Part shown: in pieces, positions 1 to 12,059 of the stretch | Position numbering within the stretch: the stretch's first letter is position 1 | Layout of the letters: each line of letters starts with the position of its first letter | Source of the DNA: Nodosilinea sp. E11 | Lineage (GTDB): Bacteria > Cyanobacteriota > Cyanobacteriia > Phormidesmidales > Phormidesmidaceae | DNA: 64,000 bases | Assembly (NCBI RefSeq): GCF_032813545.1 | Contig: NZ_CP136520.1 | Location: 5,326,001-5,390,000, forward strand | Direction: 5' to 3' | Notes under the pieces: model-generated | What the model saw: the letters and a program-made list of their open reading frames with translations, nothing else | Told to the model about the DNA's origin: nothing | Database searches by the model: none | Position numbers and translations under genes: made by a program

Positions 1-1
1 C

Positions 2-2608
2 AGCACCACCCCGGCTAGCATTAGCAACACGGCTACGGTGGCCACTGTTAGTGGGGAAACCGTCACGGCCAATAACACCAGCAATACCCTTATCACGGCG
101 ATCGCCCAGCAAGCCGATCTAAGCATTGCTAAGACCCTGGTAGGCAACTTGGTAACTGGGCAGACGGCAACCTACCAGCTCAAGGTGACCAATAATGGCC
201 CCTCTCCCAGCGTGGCACCGATCACGGTTACCGATGCTTTACCAGCGGGACTGAGCTTTGTTTCGGGGGCGGGCGACGGCTTTAGCTGTAGCGCGGGCAC
301 CTCGATAACCTGTACCCGCAATACCACGATGGGGGTAGGTGCTAGCGCCACCATCAGTCTAGAGGTCTCGGTTTCGGCAGCCGGTGGCGCAACGGTGGTC
401 AACTCGGCGACAGTCAGTGGAACGACCCCCGATCCAACGGGTGGCAACAACAGCAGCAGCACCAGTAACTCGGTGCAAAACGTGGTCCAATCCCTCAGCT
501 TAAATAAGAGCCACTTTGGTAGTTTTCCGGTGGGTGGGCAGGGTACTTATACCCTGGCCATCACTAATACAGGCAATGCCACCATTACCGACACCCTCAG
601 AATTACTGACACTCTACCGGGAAACCTGAGTTTTGCCTTTGCCGTGGGACAGGGCTGGACCTGTACCGGCACCACTACTGTGACCTGCACCAGCGACGAC
701 GATCTGGCCCCTGGTACCAGTAATGCGGTCGATTTGACCGTGAACGTGGGCGCTGGCACCCCCGTGGGCAACAACAGCGTAACCAACTCGGCCAGCGTGT
801 TTATTGGCGCTAGCGCAACCGCCAGCGCCAGCGATACTGACCCCACCACGATTACAACCAGTGCCGATCTGTCACTGACTAAAACGGCGGCGACGGCCTT
901 TGTCGCGGGGCAGCAGGCTCAGTACACGCTAGTGGTCACCAATGCGGTCTCTAGCAGCGGTGCAGCAGCAGCGCCCATCACCCTGGAAGATCAGCTACCC
1001 GATGGATTGACCTACGTGTCGGGGACGGGGACGGGCTGGAGCTGTCCCACGGCTCCGGCGGGGCCAGATATTGCCTGTACCTTGGGCAGTGCCCTAGCGC
1101 CTGGCGATAGCTCGACGCTGACGCTAACTGTGCAGGTAGATAGTGCGATCGCATCGCCGTTCACTAACGTTGCGACGACCTACAGCCCAACGCCAGACCC
1201 CAACACCACTAACAACACAGCTACCGTGACCAATAGCCTAGGGGGTGGGGGCACAGCCGATATCACCGTGACGAAGACCGATAATGCCGACCCGGTGACC
1301 ATTGGCAGCCCGCTGACCTACACCGTGACCGCCATCAACGGCGACGCCACCACCAGCGCCACGGGCGTGACCGTAACCGATACCCTGCCCGGCGGAGTCA
1401 CCTTTGTTTCGGCCAACCCGGACCAGGGAACCTGTAGCGAAAGTGGCGGCACCATTACCTGTAGCTTAGGTACGATTCCAGCCGGTGGCAGTGTGGCGAT
1501 CGCTGTGCAGGTTACGCCTCAAGTTTCGGGCATCTTGGTCAACACCGCCACGGTGGCCTCGACCAACGACAGCGACACCACCAACAACAGCGCCACCCAA
1601 GACACAACGGTGATCGCTGGGAGTGGGGAAAACATCATCTCGGGGCGGGTCTTTCTAGACAGTGACGGCAATGGCACCCTCAACGGTAGTGAAGGTGGCA
1701 CTGCCAACATTACAGTGTGGCTCTACGAAGATCTCAACGGCAACGGCACTCTTGAGGCCACCGACAAGCTGCTCAGTAGTCAGGTGAGTAATCCCAGCGG
1801 CGACTTTTCGTTTGCGGTTAATCGCACCGGCAATTTTCTGCTGACGCTAGATATTGACGATCCCGATTTACCGGCGGGGCATAGCCTGACCACCAGCCCA
1901 CTACCAACGGTGGCGATCGCCACGGTCGATGGCTCGATCAGCAGCGGCAACAACCTGGGCCATGCCGGACCGATCGCCAGTGCCCCAGAAATTCTGTTGG
2001 TAAAACGAATTACGGCAGTTAATGGCACTCCCTTGACGAACCTGGTGGATGGCATCAATACCCCTGGCCCCAACTATGTAGCGGCACCCCGCGACCAGGA
2101 CGACAACCACCCCCACTGGCCCAGCAACTTTTTGCGGGGGCAGATGACCTCGGACATGCAGCCCGGCGACACGGTGGAGTTTACCATCTACTTTCTCTCC
2201 AGCGGCACAGTTCCGGCCCAAAACGCCTTGTTCTGCGACCTAGTGCCCGCCAATGTGTCTTTTATTCCCGATGCTTTTAATGGTACAGCGGCGGCCAGTG
2301 GTCCCAATCCTGTGCCGGGGGTGACGACTGCTGGGGGCGATCGCGGCATTGTGCTGGGTCTGGGCACTGAGTCGAGCACCAACCCCTACCCCATTTCGGT
2401 GGCGCTGTCTAACAGCAGCGATGGTGACGTGGGGCAGTATGTGCCACCCGGCACCAACCTGACCAGCCTTGACGCCCGCCTGTCGGGCTGCGGCAACAAC
2501 ACTAACGGGGCGATCGTGGCCAACCTGGGAACTTTACCTCCGGCCACAGGGGCAGGCGATCCGCCAGGAGCCTACGGCTTTGTCCGCTTTCGGGGCCGCA
2601 TCGACTAG
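2..2608 (+). CDS. Secreted DUF11-repeat protein, 5' end outside the window
   Basis: The reading frame is open to the left edge, so the GTG at 38 is not the true start. The first in-window codons already read as the end of a repeat (ISNTATV). Four further DUF11 (conserved repeat) modules follow at about 110-480, 490-860, 865-1250 and 1255-1620, each with a DLSxxKT-like opening, a TVTDxLPxGxxFVS core and an NxATV end. An SdrD-B-like module with calcium-binding style repeats (FLDSDGNGTLNGSE, YEDLNGNGTLEATD) spans about 1624-1960. A C-terminal domain starting APEILLVKRI runs to the end. DUF11 and SdrD-B modules are typical of exported surface or matrix proteins with beta-sandwich folds, so an extracellular role is likely; the exact function is unknown. 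The part encoding any signal peptide lies upstream. It is convergent with the next gene and ends at a strong hairpin. Confidence 0.85.
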   Translation, partial: STTPASISNTATVATVSGETVTANNTSNTLITAIAQQADLSIAKTLVGNLVTGQTATYQLKVTNNGPSPSVAPITVTDALPAGLSFVSGAGDGFSCSAGTSITCTRNTTMGVGASATISLEVSVSAAGGATVVNSATVSGTTPDPTGGNNSSSTSNSVQNVVQSLSLNKSHFGSFPVGGQGTYTLAITNTGNATITDTLRITDTLPGNLSFAFAVGQGWTCTGTTTVTCTSDDDLAPGTSNAVDLTVNVGAGTPVGNNSVTNSASVFIGASATASASDTDPTTITTSADLSLTKTAATAFVAGQQAQYTLVVTNAVSSSGAAAAPITLEDQLPDGLTYVSGTGTGWSCPTAPAGPDIACTLGSALAPGDSSTLTLTVQVDSAIASPFTNVATTYSPTPDPNTTNNTATVTNSLGGGGTADITVTKTDNADPVTIGSPLTYTVTAINGDATTSATGVTVTDTLPGGVTFVSANPDQGTCSESGGTITCSLGTIPAGGSVAIAVQVTPQVSGILVNTATVASTNDSDTTNNSATQDTTVIAGSGENIISGRVFLDSDGNGTLNGSEGGTANITVWLYEDLNGNGTLEATDKLLSSQVSNPSGDFSFAVNRTGNFLLTLDIDDPDLPAGHSLTTSPLPTVAIATVDGSISSGNNLGHAGPIASAPEILLVKRITAVNGTPLTNLVDGINTPGPNYVAAPRDQDDNHPHWPSNFLRGQMTSDMQPGDTVEFTIYFLSSGTVPAQNALFCDLVPANVSFIPDAFNGTAAASGPNPVPGVTTAGGDRGIVLGLGTESSTNPYPISVALSNSSDGDVGQYVPPGTNLTSLDARLSGCGNNTNGAIVANLGTLPPATGAGDPPGAYGFVRFRGRID

Positions 2609-2634
2609 CACGGATTGTCTAGAAAAAAGGTTCG

Positions 2635-2680
2635 CGGTATAGGGTTCACGGAGAGGGCTTTCTCCGTGAACCCTATACCG
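2635..2680. terminator. Bidirectional hairpin terminator
   Basis: A perfect 20-bp inverted repeat (2635-2654 and 2661-2680) with a 6-base loop lies exactly between the stops of two convergent genes. A run of six A precedes the plus-strand stem, which gives U's on the minus-strand transcript. A shared terminator is the simplest reading. Confidence 0.8.
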
Positions 2681-2681
2681 T

Positions 2682-4199
2682 CTACTGACGGCTGGATGGT
2701 TTGCGCCAGGTTTGCAAGAGACGGTTTCGCTCGATGCGATTGAAAATACGAGTCATGACTTCTGGCTCAGTAAAGGGCTTAGCGACGTAGTCATCGGCCC
2801 CAGCCCTGTAGATTTTTAGCACCGTATCTTCCTCTCGGTGGGCCGTCAAAAATAGAATCGGTAAGCCATTCCAGGTATCGTCATCGCGAATGAGTTTGCA
2901 GAGGTCAATACCGTTGAGATCTGGCATGTCGATGTCGAGGATCAGTAAGTCGGGTAATTCTTGGGCTAAAACGGTCCACACCTGTAGTGGATTGCTCAGG
3001 GTGATAGGCTCAATACCCCAGCGAGAGAGCATCGTTTGTAGCACTTCTAGGATCGCCCTATCGTCATCTACAGCCAGAACTTTGAGGGGTGCGTTAGAGC
3101 TGAGGGAAGGTTTTGACGCGGGGGAAAGGCTAGAGGAGATGTCTTGAGTCTTTGCCAACGGCGGCGGTTGCATGGCCTCTGACGGCTGAGGCGATGTTTG
3201 TAATTCTGCTTGGAGCGCCACCACTAAGGCTTGAAGTTGGCTGACAGCTTCGGGATTGGGGGTTTTGAGCCAGTGCCCAATGGCTTGACTTAGCCGAGAG
3301 CCTTCTGGAAAGCCAAACATGCCTAAGGACCCCGTTAATTTATGGGCATCCACGAGAGCTGTCTGCCTCAAGGGTTCGGGTAGTGGCCCCAATTGCAGCG
3401 CCGCCACCGCTTGCTCTAGGCTAATCAGTCGTCTGCAGGTGGCCGGTTTAAATTTATCCCACAGGGCGATCGCGGCTTGACGAACCTCATTTCTCAGAGC
3501 TTCTTTTTCGGTATCGGGGGTCTCGGCAGAGGGTGGCTGAAGCCGATAGCCCATGCCATAGACCGTGTCAATCAGGGTATCTATCCCAGCGGTTTTGAGT
3601 TTGCGCCGTAGGCGTTTGATGTGAGTTCTGACGGTTTCTTCACCGGGGGTGTCGTCAAAGTTCCAGAGGTGCTCAAGGATGCTGCTGCTGCTAAAAATTC
3701 GTTGGGGATGCCGTAGAAAGAGTTCAAGCAACCCATATTCTTTGGGAGAAAGAGACAGGAGTTGTCCTCGATAGCTCACTTCACAGGTGCTGGGGTCAAG
3801 GCACAAATCTCCCGATCGCAGAATCGGATCACTCAGGGTACTTGAACGCCGCAGTAAAGCCCGAACGCGGGCTGATAATTCGTTGAGGGTGCAGGGTTTT
3901 ACTAAGTAGTCGTCGGCTCCAGCATCGAGACCAACCACTTTGTCTGAGGTATCGCCCTGGGCGGTGAGCAGCAAAATCGGCTTGCTGTATTGGGCCTGGC
4001 GGAGTTTTTGGCAGAGACGAATACCGTTGAGCTTAGGTAAGTTAATGTCTAAGACGATCAGATCGTAGTCAGCGGCTTGAGCGTAGTTCCAGCCGGAATC
4101 GCCATCTAGGGCGATGTCTACGGTGTAGAGTTGCGACACCAAAAAATCGGCTAGCTGCTGGGTCAAGAGCTCGTCATCATCAACCAATAGAATCCGCAT
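2682..4199 (-). CDS. OmpR-like response regulator with HPt and second receiver domain
   Basis: 505 residues. An N-terminal receiver (about 1-118, phospho-acceptor D51 in VLDINLP) is followed by a Trans_reg_C winged helix (about 128-222, ending GMGYRL). An HPt-like helical domain follows (about 235-335, putative phospho-His H286 in AHKLTGSLGMFGF), then a second receiver (about 370-490, D422 in LDIDMPDLNG). The protein can therefore both accept and relay phosphate and bind DNA. Such multi-module regulators are known in cyanobacteria; the target genes are unknown. The ATG at 4199 has a strong Shine-Dalgarno (GGAGGG). It lies 59 bases downstream of a large hybrid kinase on the same strand, so the kinase is the likely phosphodonor (inference). 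Confidence 0.9.
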   Translation of the reverse strand: MRILLVDDDELLTQQLADFLVSQLYTVDIALDGDSGWNYAQAADYDLIVLDINLPKLNGIRLCQKLRQAQYSKPILLLTAQGDTSDKVVGLDAGADDYLVKPCTLNELSARVRALLRRSSTLSDPILRSGDLCLDPSTCEVSYRGQLLSLSPKEYGLLELFLRHPQRIFSSSSILEHLWNFDDTPGEETVRTHIKRLRRKLKTAGIDTLIDTVYGMGYRLQPPSAETPDTEKEALRNEVRQAAIALWDKFKPATCRRLISLEQAVAALQLGPLPEPLRQTALVDAHKLTGSLGMFGFPEGSRLSQAIGHWLKTPNPEAVSQLQALVVALQAELQTSPQPSEAMQPPPLAKTQDISSSLSPASKPSLSSNAPLKVLAVDDDRAILEVLQTMLSRWGIEPITLSNPLQVWTVLAQELPDLLILDIDMPDLNGIDLCKLIRDDDTWNGLPILFLTAHREEDTVLKIYRAGADDYVAKPFTEPEVMTRIFNRIERNRLLQTWRKPSSRQ

Positions 4200-4258
4200 C
4201 TCTTCCCTCCAACGTCTCTGGCTCTCCTGGCAACATTAGGAGGCGATCGCAACAGCGG

Positions 4259-7200
4259 CTAGGGGCCAGACCCCGCGATTGGAGCTGGCTGGCTGAGTTG
4301 CATAATCACCTCAAACTTATACTCTTGCAGCAGCCGGTTGAGGTTGTCTATCAAAAGCCGGTGCTCAGCCGGAATTTGCTGAATCAGTTGGGTGGTGTCT
4401 TGGCCGTCGCAGAGAATAGCCGCTTGATGGAGGGCGGCGATCCAGCTGGGGGGCATGACCTGGAGATCGCTGGTATTTAGGCGGCGAGAAGCCCCTTGGA
4501 GAACAGGCGGCTGACTATCTTGATCTAATGCTGCTGCATAGCGATAGCGGAGGCCAAGATAGTCAGCCATCTTGGTGAACAGCTGATCAATCTGAACGGG
4601 CTTGCTGACAAAGTCATCACAACCGGCGGCGAGGGCACGGGCGCGCTCATCCCGAGAGGCCTGGGCGGTCAGGGCAATAATAATTGGGCCGTTACCCTCG
4701 CCCTGGTGCTGGGCCTCCTGACGAATGCGACGGGTGGCTTCACCGCCGTCAATTCCTGGCATACGCAGATCCATCCAAATCAGGTGGGGACGCCATTCTC
4801 GCCAGCGATCGATCGCCATAACCCCATCGCTAGCCTCCTCGATTTCCAGGCCAGTTTGAGCAAGGGCCGCCATCAGTAGAGCCCGATTTTCGGGGTGATC
4901 ATCGACCACCAAAATACGGTAGACCGGTTGCCCTGGGGCTAGACCAATCACTGGGCCAAGCCTGTCGTCTGAGATCACATCTTCGGCGTTAGCCAACTCT
5001 AGGGGTAGGGTGAACTGGAAGGTGCTTCCCTGCCCTAAGCGACTACTAACCATGAGGGTTCCGCCCATGAGCTGAACCAAACTGCGGCTAATGGCCAGGC
5101 CTAACCCTGTTCCTTCCAAGGCAATATGGTTAGTCTTAGCCTGGGTAAAAGCATCAAAAATGGCGGCGAGTTCTGTCTCAGCAATGCCTGTGCCCGTGTC
5201 TGTAACGGCAAAACAAAGCCCCATAGAGGATGGACTAGGGCTCTCTGCTGAGCTAGACGCTACGACCTCCGGCTCTAGGGGTTGCAGACTAACTTGCAGC
5301 GTAATGCCTCCTGACACCGTAAATTTAATGGCGTTCCCCAGTAGGTTGATTAGCACCTGGCGGAGCCTATTGGGGTCGGTGACGATGTACTGAGGGAGAT
5401 CTGACGCCAAGGCCAGGGTGAAGTAAAGCTCTTTATCGGCAGCGCGATCTTGAAACATGGCCTGGAGATCGTGAAGCAAACTCAACAGATCAATACTTTC
5501 GGGATCTAGGGTGATGCGGTTGGCTTCAATCTTAGACAGATCGAGGATGTCGTTAATTAAATGCAGCAGGTGATTGCCGCTGCTGTACATAATGTTGACG
5601 TAGTCTCGCTGCTGCGCCGGAAGGGATCGATCGGCGTTGAGCAGCTGGGCAAACCCTAGAATGATGTTTAGAGGAGTGCGGAGTTCGTGGCTCATATTGG
5701 CCAAAAACTCATCTTTGAGACGGGTGGCCCGGCTGAGGTCTTGGTTGGCAACGGCCAGCTCTTGGTTGCGCTCGCTGAGCTGCTGCTGGGCCTGCTGGCG
5801 TTCGGTCAGTTCTTGTTGGAGTTGTTCAAACAGACTGGCCTGCTGAATGGCGATCGCCAATTGGTCGGCAATCTGCTGTAGTAATTCAACTTCCCAATCG
5901 AGCCATTGGCGGCAGGTCGCATTTTGATAAATGGCCAGTAAACCCCAGAGGGTGTCTCCAAAAAAGATCGGGGCGATCGCGAAGGCTTTGGCTTGAAACT
6001 GTTCTAAAAGCTCAATGTGGCAGGGCTGCAAGCCAGCCTGGTAGATGTCTGCAACGACCACTGTTTCGTGGTGTTTAAATCGCCCGCCCTGGGTGTCTTG
6101 TAGGTAGGTATCTTCCCAAACTCTTTGAATGTCAGAATTTACTAATTTAACCCAAGGATCATGCACCGCTTCGGCAATAAAGTCACCGCTCCAATCGGGA
6201 CGAAACTGATACACGGCGACCCGATCGGTCTGCAGCGTGTGCTGCATTTGCTCAACAGCGGTATTTAGAATAGCGCTTAGATCTAAGGACTGACGAATGC
6301 GCTGGGTAATCTTTCGCAGCACCGTTTCTCGCTCCGCCTGTTGGCGAATAATTGCTTCTGCCTGCTTGCGCTCGGTAATGTCTTGAAAGGTACCTACCAC
6401 GCCAATCACATTGCCCGTCCAGTCTCGCAGCGGCAGCTTGTTGGTTTCGACCCACCGCTGTTCTCCCCCGACTGGGGTGATGGTTTCTTGAACCCCAATT
6501 CTGGGAACGCCTGATGCCATCACCTGGCCATCGGTCTCGATATAGGCTTGGGCTTCGGTAGCCGTATACCCCAGATCTAAGGTGTTTTTACCAATGGCCT
6601 CATCTGGGGTCGTTAACCCAGACGCCTGTACAAACTGCTGGTTGCAGCCGAGAATCACCGACTGACGATTTTTCCAAAAGATGGCCAGGGGTACTGTATC
6701 GAGCACGGTTTGTAATAACTGTCGAGAATCTTGCAGCGCTGTTTCGTAGCGCTTGCGATCGCGAATGTCGACCACCACCGCCAGGTTGCCCACCACCTGG
6801 CCTGCCTGATCGCGCAGTACAGAGATGCTAATTTTGGTCCAAATCCAGTCGCCATTTTTGTGGCGATCGCGCTTTTCATAGGCTACGTAGTCAATCTCAC
6901 CATAGAAAACGTGATCCATTTGAGCCTGGCGCTGCGCCAGATCTTCAGGGTGCATAACATCGGCAAAGGTTAGCTCCATCAATTCGGCTTTTGTGTAGCC
7001 TAGGAGATCGCAATAGTACTGGTTGGCTTCAACAAAGCGCCCCGAAGCATCAATTTGATTGATACCTGCGGCGGCCTGGTCAAAGATGACTCGAAAGCGG
7101 GCTTCACTGGCTTGCAGGGCCAATTCGGTATGTTTACGCTCGGTAATGTCTAAGCCAGTGCCCAACAGCCGGATGATTTGGCCAGTGCCATCGCGCTCAA

Positions 7201-9427
7201 CCTTGCCCCGCCCTTCGTGGTAGCGGATACTGCCATCGGGCAGCAGGGCGCGATAGTCAATTTTGTAGGGCGTACCTTGGGTAATGGCCTGTTCAATTGC
7301 CTGCAACAACAGAGGGCGATCGTCAGGGTGGATCAGTTGTAGGTAAGCCTCGTAGGTCGGCTCACCCTCTGACGGATCTAAGCCAAATAGGCGAAACAGT
7401 TCTGGCGACCAAGTAATGCGTTGGCTGGCCAGATCAAACGTCCAGTTGCCAATGTGGGCAATGTCCTGGGCCTCTAGCAGGGCCGATTGAAGTGCGATGA
7501 TCTCTAGCTCGGCTTGCTTTTCAGGAGTCTTATCTAGCGTAATGCCGTGCCAAACCACCTCACCATTGGGGCGCTGTTCTGGCCGCGAATTGGCCTGCAG
7601 CCACTTGGTTTTGCCCGATGAGGTAATAATCCGCCACTCACAGCTAAATGGGGTCATCGCCTGGAGGCTAGCCCTGTAGGTAGCCAGATATCGCTCCCGG
7701 TCCTCAGGGTAGATTTGCTCAGAAAGCAGCGCCCCATTTTCCATCGCGGCAGCCACCGAGATTTCATCGACTTCTTCCACCGCCGGACTGATATAGTCAA
7801 AGCGCACAATGCCTTCTGTGCTCTCTACCACGGTATAAATCACCGCCGGCGAAGCGGCAGTTAACCGCTGAAACCGGTCTTCGCTGGCGGCCAGAGCCAG
7901 CTCAGCCCGCTGGCGTTCCTCAATATCGCGGCACACGCAGAGGTGCACCGACTGCCCATTCCACTGAACGGCGCTGGCGCAAATTTCTACAGCATAGGTT
8001 GAGCCATCTTGTCGCCGATGTCGCCGCTCAAAGCGATCGAGGCACAGTTTGTCGGTCTCTTGTTGCTCGTCGAACGCCTCTGGGTCAGCGTCAAAATCAG
8101 CCACATGGAGACCGATGGTCTCATCTAGCGAATAGCCTAGCATCGCAGCAAAGCTGTGGTTGGCCTCTAGAACCTGACCCGCTGAACTTAACACCACAAT
8201 GCCATCACCAGAGGCATCAAAGAGGGCGCGGCGATAGGCTACTTCCTGGCCCAGCGCCGCTTCGGTTTGCTTTAGGGCCGTGATGTCGATCAATAGGCCA
8301 TCCCACACCAGCCCATCTGAGGTTAACTGAGGGCGGGAACGGCCTTGAAGCCAGCGCAGTTGCCCGGTTACAGTGGTGAACCGTCCTTCCCATGACCAGG
8401 CGGCACAGCGTTCTACCGCACTGGCGATAGAGGCTTGCAGCGACTGCATATCGTCGGGATGAATTAAGCCCCAAACCCGGTTGGCATCTTGCCGTATCTG
8501 GGCTGGTTCTAGCCCAAACAACTCATAACAGCCTGCGCTGACATAGGTAAAGGCACCGCCTTCACTACCGGGCAAGTAGCGGTAGACCATCCCCGGCACA
8601 TTTGCCACTAGCAATTGGTAGCGAGCCTCGCTCTCTTGCAGGGCCAGTTCTGCCCGCTTGCGATCGTCGATGTAGGTGGCAATGCCTAAACAGGAGACTG
8701 TGGCCCCATCCTCGGCGGTAAACGGTGATAGATTGGCGGAGTACCAGTAGTAGTGCCCGTCTCGGTGTAAGGCTCGAAACTCTATACGGCGGCTACCCTC
8801 GCCACGCAGACAGGCCTGCACCTGCTCGACACAATGGGCCAGATCGTCAGGGTGGGTAACCTCGGCAAGGTGGCAATGCTGAAACTCGTCTGGGGCGTAT
8901 CCGGTCACCGCAGCCACAGCGGGGCTGAGCAAGCTCAAGGTGAGATCGGGGGCAACCATAAACACCAGGCCATTGATGGTGTCGATCACCCGGCGCAGCT
9001 TCTGTTCGCTGGCCTCAAGGGCCAGTCGGCTAGCTTTTTGCTCGGTAATATCGCGAACGTAACCGTACCAGCGGATGCTGCCATCGGAGGCGCGCTGGGG
9101 TGTGGCGTTGCCCTGTACCCAGCGCAGGTTTCCGTTTAAATGATAAATGCGATGTTCGCAGCACCAGGGGGTAAGCATCGCAGCAGAAACTTGAACCGAC
9201 TCAGCTAAGTAGGTTAGATCTTCAGGATGCACGGCGGCAAACATAGGAGCGGCATCTTCGCGCACCGCCTCGGGGGAAAGGCCGTAAAGCTCTAGAAGCC
9301 CGTCGCTGGTGTAGGGAAAGGCCATACGGCCATCGGGATATTGAACAAATTCATAGATCACCCCAGGGATATGGCGAGCAATATTGCGCAGGCGATCGCT
9401 GTCGGCTGAGGGTGCTGGTAGAACCAT
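4259..9427 (-). CDS. Multi-PAS/GAF hybrid sensor histidine kinase
   Basis: 1722 residues. About eight PAS/PAC modules in a row (about 12-1025), each ending in a DITERK-like PAC tail, lead to a GAF domain (about 1045-1210), a Gln-rich coiled coil, HisKA (H1247 in MSHELRTPL) and HATPase_c with an [11 protein letters not shown]-box. A receiver (about 1510-1630, D1553 in MDLRMPG) and a tail of about 90 residues close the protein. No transmembrane segment is evident, so it is probably cytoplasmic. The PAS ligands cannot be told from sequence. It is followed by the OmpR-HPt-REC regulator, its probable partner. The GAF region (5833-6370) is nearly identical in DNA to a segment of the kinase at 23312, which points to recent duplication or gene conversion. 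Confidence 0.92.
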   Translation of the reverse strand: MVLPAPSADSDRLRNIARHIPGVIYEFVQYPDGRMAFPYTSDGLLELYGLSPEAVREDAAPMFAAVHPEDLTYLAESVQVSAAMLTPWCCEHRIYHLNGNLRWVQGNATPQRASDGSIRWYGYVRDITEQKASRLALEASEQKLRRVIDTINGLVFMVAPDLTLSLLSPAVAAVTGYAPDEFQHCHLAEVTHPDDLAHCVEQVQACLRGEGSRRIEFRALHRDGHYYWYSANLSPFTAEDGATVSCLGIATYIDDRKRAELALQESEARYQLLVANVPGMVYRYLPGSEGGAFTYVSAGCYELFGLEPAQIRQDANRVWGLIHPDDMQSLQASIASAVERCAAWSWEGRFTTVTGQLRWLQGRSRPQLTSDGLVWDGLLIDITALKQTEAALGQEVAYRRALFDASGDGIVVLSSAGQVLEANHSFAAMLGYSLDETIGLHVADFDADPEAFDEQQETDKLCLDRFERRHRRQDGSTYAVEICASAVQWNGQSVHLCVCRDIEERQRAELALAASEDRFQRLTAASPAVIYTVVESTEGIVRFDYISPAVEEVDEISVAAAMENGALLSEQIYPEDRERYLATYRASLQAMTPFSCEWRIITSSGKTKWLQANSRPEQRPNGEVVWHGITLDKTPEKQAELEIIALQSALLEAQDIAHIGNWTFDLASQRITWSPELFRLFGLDPSEGEPTYEAYLQLIHPDDRPLLLQAIEQAITQGTPYKIDYRALLPDGSIRYHEGRGKVERDGTGQIIRLLGTGLDITERKHTELALQASEARFRVIFDQAAAGINQIDASGRFVEANQYYCDLLGYTKAELMELTFADVMHPEDLAQRQAQMDHVFYGEIDYVAYEKRDRHKNGDWIWTKISISVLRDQAGQVVGNLAVVVDIRDRKRYETALQDSRQLLQTVLDTVPLAIFWKNRQSVILGCNQQFVQASGLTTPDEAIGKNTLDLGYTATEAQAYIETDGQVMASGVPRIGVQETITPVGGEQRWVETNKLPLRDWTGNVIGVVGTFQDITERKQAEAIIRQQAERETVLRKITQRIRQSLDLSAILNTAVEQMQHTLQTDRVAVYQFRPDWSGDFIAEAVHDPWVKLVNSDIQRVWEDTYLQDTQGGRFKHHETVVVADIYQAGLQPCHIELLEQFQAKAFAIAPIFFGDTLWGLLAIYQNATCRQWLDWEVELLQQIADQLAIAIQQASLFEQLQQELTERQQAQQQLSERNQELAVANQDLSRATRLKDEFLANMSHELRTPLNIILGFAQLLNADRSLPAQQRDYVNIMYSSGNHLLHLINDILDLSKIEANRITLDPESIDLLSLLHDLQAMFQDRAADKELYFTLALASDLPQYIVTDPNRLRQVLINLLGNAIKFTVSGGITLQVSLQPLEPEVVASSSAESPSPSSMGLCFAVTDTGTGIAETELAAIFDAFTQAKTNHIALEGTGLGLAISRSLVQLMGGTLMVSSRLGQGSTFQFTLPLELANAEDVISDDRLGPVIGLAPGQPVYRILVVDDHPENRALLMAALAQTGLEIEEASDGVMAIDRWREWRPHLIWMDLRMPGIDGGEATRRIRQEAQHQGEGNGPIIIALTAQASRDERARALAAGCDDFVSKPVQIDQLFTKMADYLGLRYRYAAALDQDSQPPVLQGASRRLNTSDLQVMPPSWIAALHQAAILCDGQDTTQLIQQIPAEHRLLIDNLNRLLQEYKFEVIMQLSQPAPIAGSGP
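5833..6370 (-). repeat. Inverted duplicated GAF segment, copy 1
   Basis: This part of the kinase gene aligns without gaps, in inverted orientation, to 27206-27743. The encoded GAF domains differ at only a few positions, with shared runs such as [19 protein letters not shown]. Nucleotide identity looks well above 90 percent by eye. The alignment frame was checked at both ends; identity was not computed. Confidence 0.8.
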
Positions 9428-9758
9428 AGTGACCGAGAGTGCGGGGCGAAACTGAGTTGTTTAGCAAGCTAGTGGGAAGAGCGGTTGAAAGAGATTGTGA
9501 CGATTAGTAGAGCACCTTCATGCATCACTCATGCATCACAGAGTGAGTTGTCGCGGCAGCTTGCCCTACAACGCTCTTGCACTAGACCTGTCTACTTAGC
9601 ATAGCCTCTTCAACAGCAGATAGAATTTGGCATAAACCCCTGAAACCTAGGCCTAGCGAATACTTAAGGCGGCTCTACCCCAGCCCGAAGGGTTGTATTC
9701 CACTTTGCAGGGGCCTAGGTCATTAGCCCTTAACGGTGGCTCAGCCCAGGGGACATAA
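9428..9758. other. Intergenic region between two kinase genes
   Basis: 331 bases with no supportable gene. It must hold the promoter of the minus-strand 4259-9427 gene. A short tandem duplication (CATGCATCACT, then CATGCATCAC) lies at 9519-9539. Nothing else was recognised. Confidence 0.5.
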
Positions 9759-11834
9759 TCAGCCCTGCCGTCGATCGCGGGCCAAGGCGGCGGTCAGTTG
9801 CCGTTCAATTTCTTCGGTTCTAAACTGCTGGGCTAATTCGAGCAGCTCTTCGACAAAGGGGGTGTAACGGCTATCGTTTTGCTGGAGGGCAAACAACTGC
9901 TCGCGCAGACTTTTGATATTGTCTTGCTGGGCCAGCTGTAATAGGGTGCTTAAAACCCCTCTTTCAGGCAGAATCAACTCTGAGCCAGACGATGTCGTTG
10001 CCGTCGCAGCATTGGCCTGGGAGGCGTAGATCCAATCTAGGTTTAGGCAATCAGACAGGGTGGCAAACAAGGCCTGGGCCTCAATGGGTTTAGCCAGAAA
10101 CGCATTGCCGCCGCAGTCTAGGGCCATTTGTTGATCGCTCTGAGACACCGATGCGGACGAAACTACAATCGGGTAGTGCTGAAACTGGCGGTCTTGGCGG
10201 ACGGCATTGATGAACTGATAGCCATCTAGAACTGGCATAGCCAGGTCGGTGATGATCAGGTCGGGGTGGTGCGATCGCAGCTGGGCTAGGCCCGTTTCGC
10301 CGTTGTCAGCCTCCAATAGCTGAAACCCCAGCGGTTCTAGCAGGTTAATGACTACCGAGCGATTTTGCCAGTGGTCATCGATGATCAGAATGCGCCGTGG
10401 CGCTCCTTGGTAGCCGACGATGTCGTTGACTACACGATCCGTCAGCTGTCGAGGTTTCCAGGCGGCGGCCTGGGGCAATACCAGCGTAAAGGCAAACTCG
10501 CTACCTTGCCCTAGGCGGCTAGTGACCTCAATGGAGCTGCCCATCAGATGGATAATCTGCTGGCTAATCGCTAGACCCAACCCGGTGCCTTCTACCGATT
10601 GGTATCGGGCACGCAGTTGCTCAAAGGCCTGGAAGAGTCTGGGTAAATCAGTGTCGGCAATGCCGATGCCAGTATCTACGACGCAAAAGCGCAAGGAGAC
10701 CCGATCGGCGGTGGTGTCGAGCACATCGACCTGGAGCGTAACCGAACCGCTGTCGGTAAACTTAATAGCGTTGCCTACCAGGTTAATCAGCACCTGCCGC
10801 AGCTTTTTTTCGTCGACCTCAACTCCAAGGGGTAACGCCTGGCTAGGGTGGTAGTAGAAGCTAAGCCCCTTTTGATCGGCTTTAACTTTGCAGATGTCAA
10901 CTACACTCTGCAATAGGGACGGGAGGGACGTCACGGCCGATTGCAGGGTCATTTTCCCGACCTCTATTTTGGCCAAATCCAAAATTTCATTGATTAAGTG
11001 GAGCAGATGTTGACCGCACTGCTGAATGATATCGACACCCTGAAGATCTTTCATCGACAAGGTTGTGGAACGGGCGAGAATTTGGGCATAGCCCAGAATG
11101 CCGTTGAGCGGGGTACGCAGTTCATGGCTCATGTTGGCCAAAAACTCACTTTTTGCCTGGTTGGCCTGATCGGCCTGTTCTTTGGCAAGGGTGAGCTCTT
11201 GAGTACGCTGTTCAACCTTCTCTTCAAGGGTGCGGTTGATATCTTGTAAAGCCTGTTCAACCTGGTGACGAGCAATGGTGCCCCCAAAACTACCTGCGAT
11301 CGCCCAGAGGGTAGTAATCTCGGTTTCGCTCCACTGATGGGCCGTTTTGCACTGATCAAATCCGACAAATCCCCAGACTTGATCCTTGAGTCTGATGGGC
11401 ACAACTAAAATCGACAAAATGCCCTGAGGCCCCAGCAATGCTTGTTCTGAAAGGGGAAAATCTTGAATCAGCCCCACAATGGGGCGACTTTCATTGAGCT
11501 CTAGTTGCCAGCGGGGTAAAAAATCACTGTAGGGCAGATTTTGCAACATGGGATTTTCAATTTCGGGGACGACCCCCTCTGCCACCCACTCCCATCGCTG
11601 GCTAATGGCAGGTACTTGACTATTCTGGTGGGGATGATGCTCAAAAATGTAGACGCGATCTACGCCAGTAGCCTCACCCAAAATGCCTAGGGCAGCATTG
11701 ATAGCGGCGTGGTGGTCACTTTCGGTGAGTAACAGATTTGTGGCGATCGCCACACCTCGCAGTAACCGTTCACAGACGGCTAGCTGTAAATCTTCTAAGG
11801 TTTGCAGCGAGGCATTGGTGGAGGTGGCAGGCAT
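9759..11834 (-). CDS. GAF-domain hybrid sensor histidine kinase
   Basis: 691 residues from the ATG at 11834, which has AAGGAAGGAG about 8 bases upstream; a GTG at 11840 in the same frame is too close to that site. Domains: GAF (about 25-190), coiled coil (about 190-225), HisKA (H237 in [13 protein letters not shown]), HATPase_c (about 335-450, [11 protein letters not shown]), receiver (about 478-600, D530 in [10 protein letters not shown]), then a helical tail of about 90 residues. Predicted cytoplasmic hybrid kinase. No obvious partner regulator is adjacent except the OmpR-type gene about 5.5 kb further along the same strand. It lies downstream of the nitrile hydratase-like set A on the same strand with a gap of about 220 bases, so co-transcription is possible but not shown. 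Confidence 0.9.
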   Translation of the reverse strand: MPATSTNASLQTLEDLQLAVCERLLRGVAIATNLLLTESDHHAAINAALGILGEATGVDRVYIFEHHPHQNSQVPAISQRWEWVAEGVVPEIENPMLQNLPYSDFLPRWQLELNESRPIVGLIQDFPLSEQALLGPQGILSILVVPIRLKDQVWGFVGFDQCKTAHQWSETEITTLWAIAGSFGGTIARHQVEQALQDINRTLEEKVEQRTQELTLAKEQADQANQAKSEFLANMSHELRTPLNGILGYAQILARSTTLSMKDLQGVDIIQQCGQHLLHLINEILDLAKIEVGKMTLQSAVTSLPSLLQSVVDICKVKADQKGLSFYYHPSQALPLGVEVDEKKLRQVLINLVGNAIKFTDSGSVTLQVDVLDTTADRVSLRFCVVDTGIGIADTDLPRLFQAFEQLRARYQSVEGTGLGLAISQQIIHLMGSSIEVTSRLGQGSEFAFTLVLPQAAAWKPRQLTDRVVNDIVGYQGAPRRILIIDDHWQNRSVVINLLEPLGFQLLEADNGETGLAQLRSHHPDLIITDLAMPVLDGYQFINAVRQDRQFQHYPIVVSSASVSQSDQQMALDCGGNAFLAKPIEAQALFATLSDCLNLDWIYASQANAATATTSSGSELILPERGVLSTLLQLAQQDNIKSLREQLFALQQNDSRYTPFVEELLELAQQFRTEEIERQLTAALARDRRQG

Positions 11835-12059
11835 TGGCACAACTCCTTCCTTAGGAGCACCATGTTGAGTTTACTAGCAAGAGTGCCTAAACTATAGCAG
11901 TAGGAGCTCCCCAACTAACTATGGTCCAAAATACGACCATTTCCTGGTAATATTCGTACTAGGCTTACCCCTATAGGCTCCAAAATTGTATGCCCCTCCT
12001 GGGTTGTAGTGAGCAGTCCTAGAATTGCCTTTTATGTTTATCTACTCACCTGCTACCCA

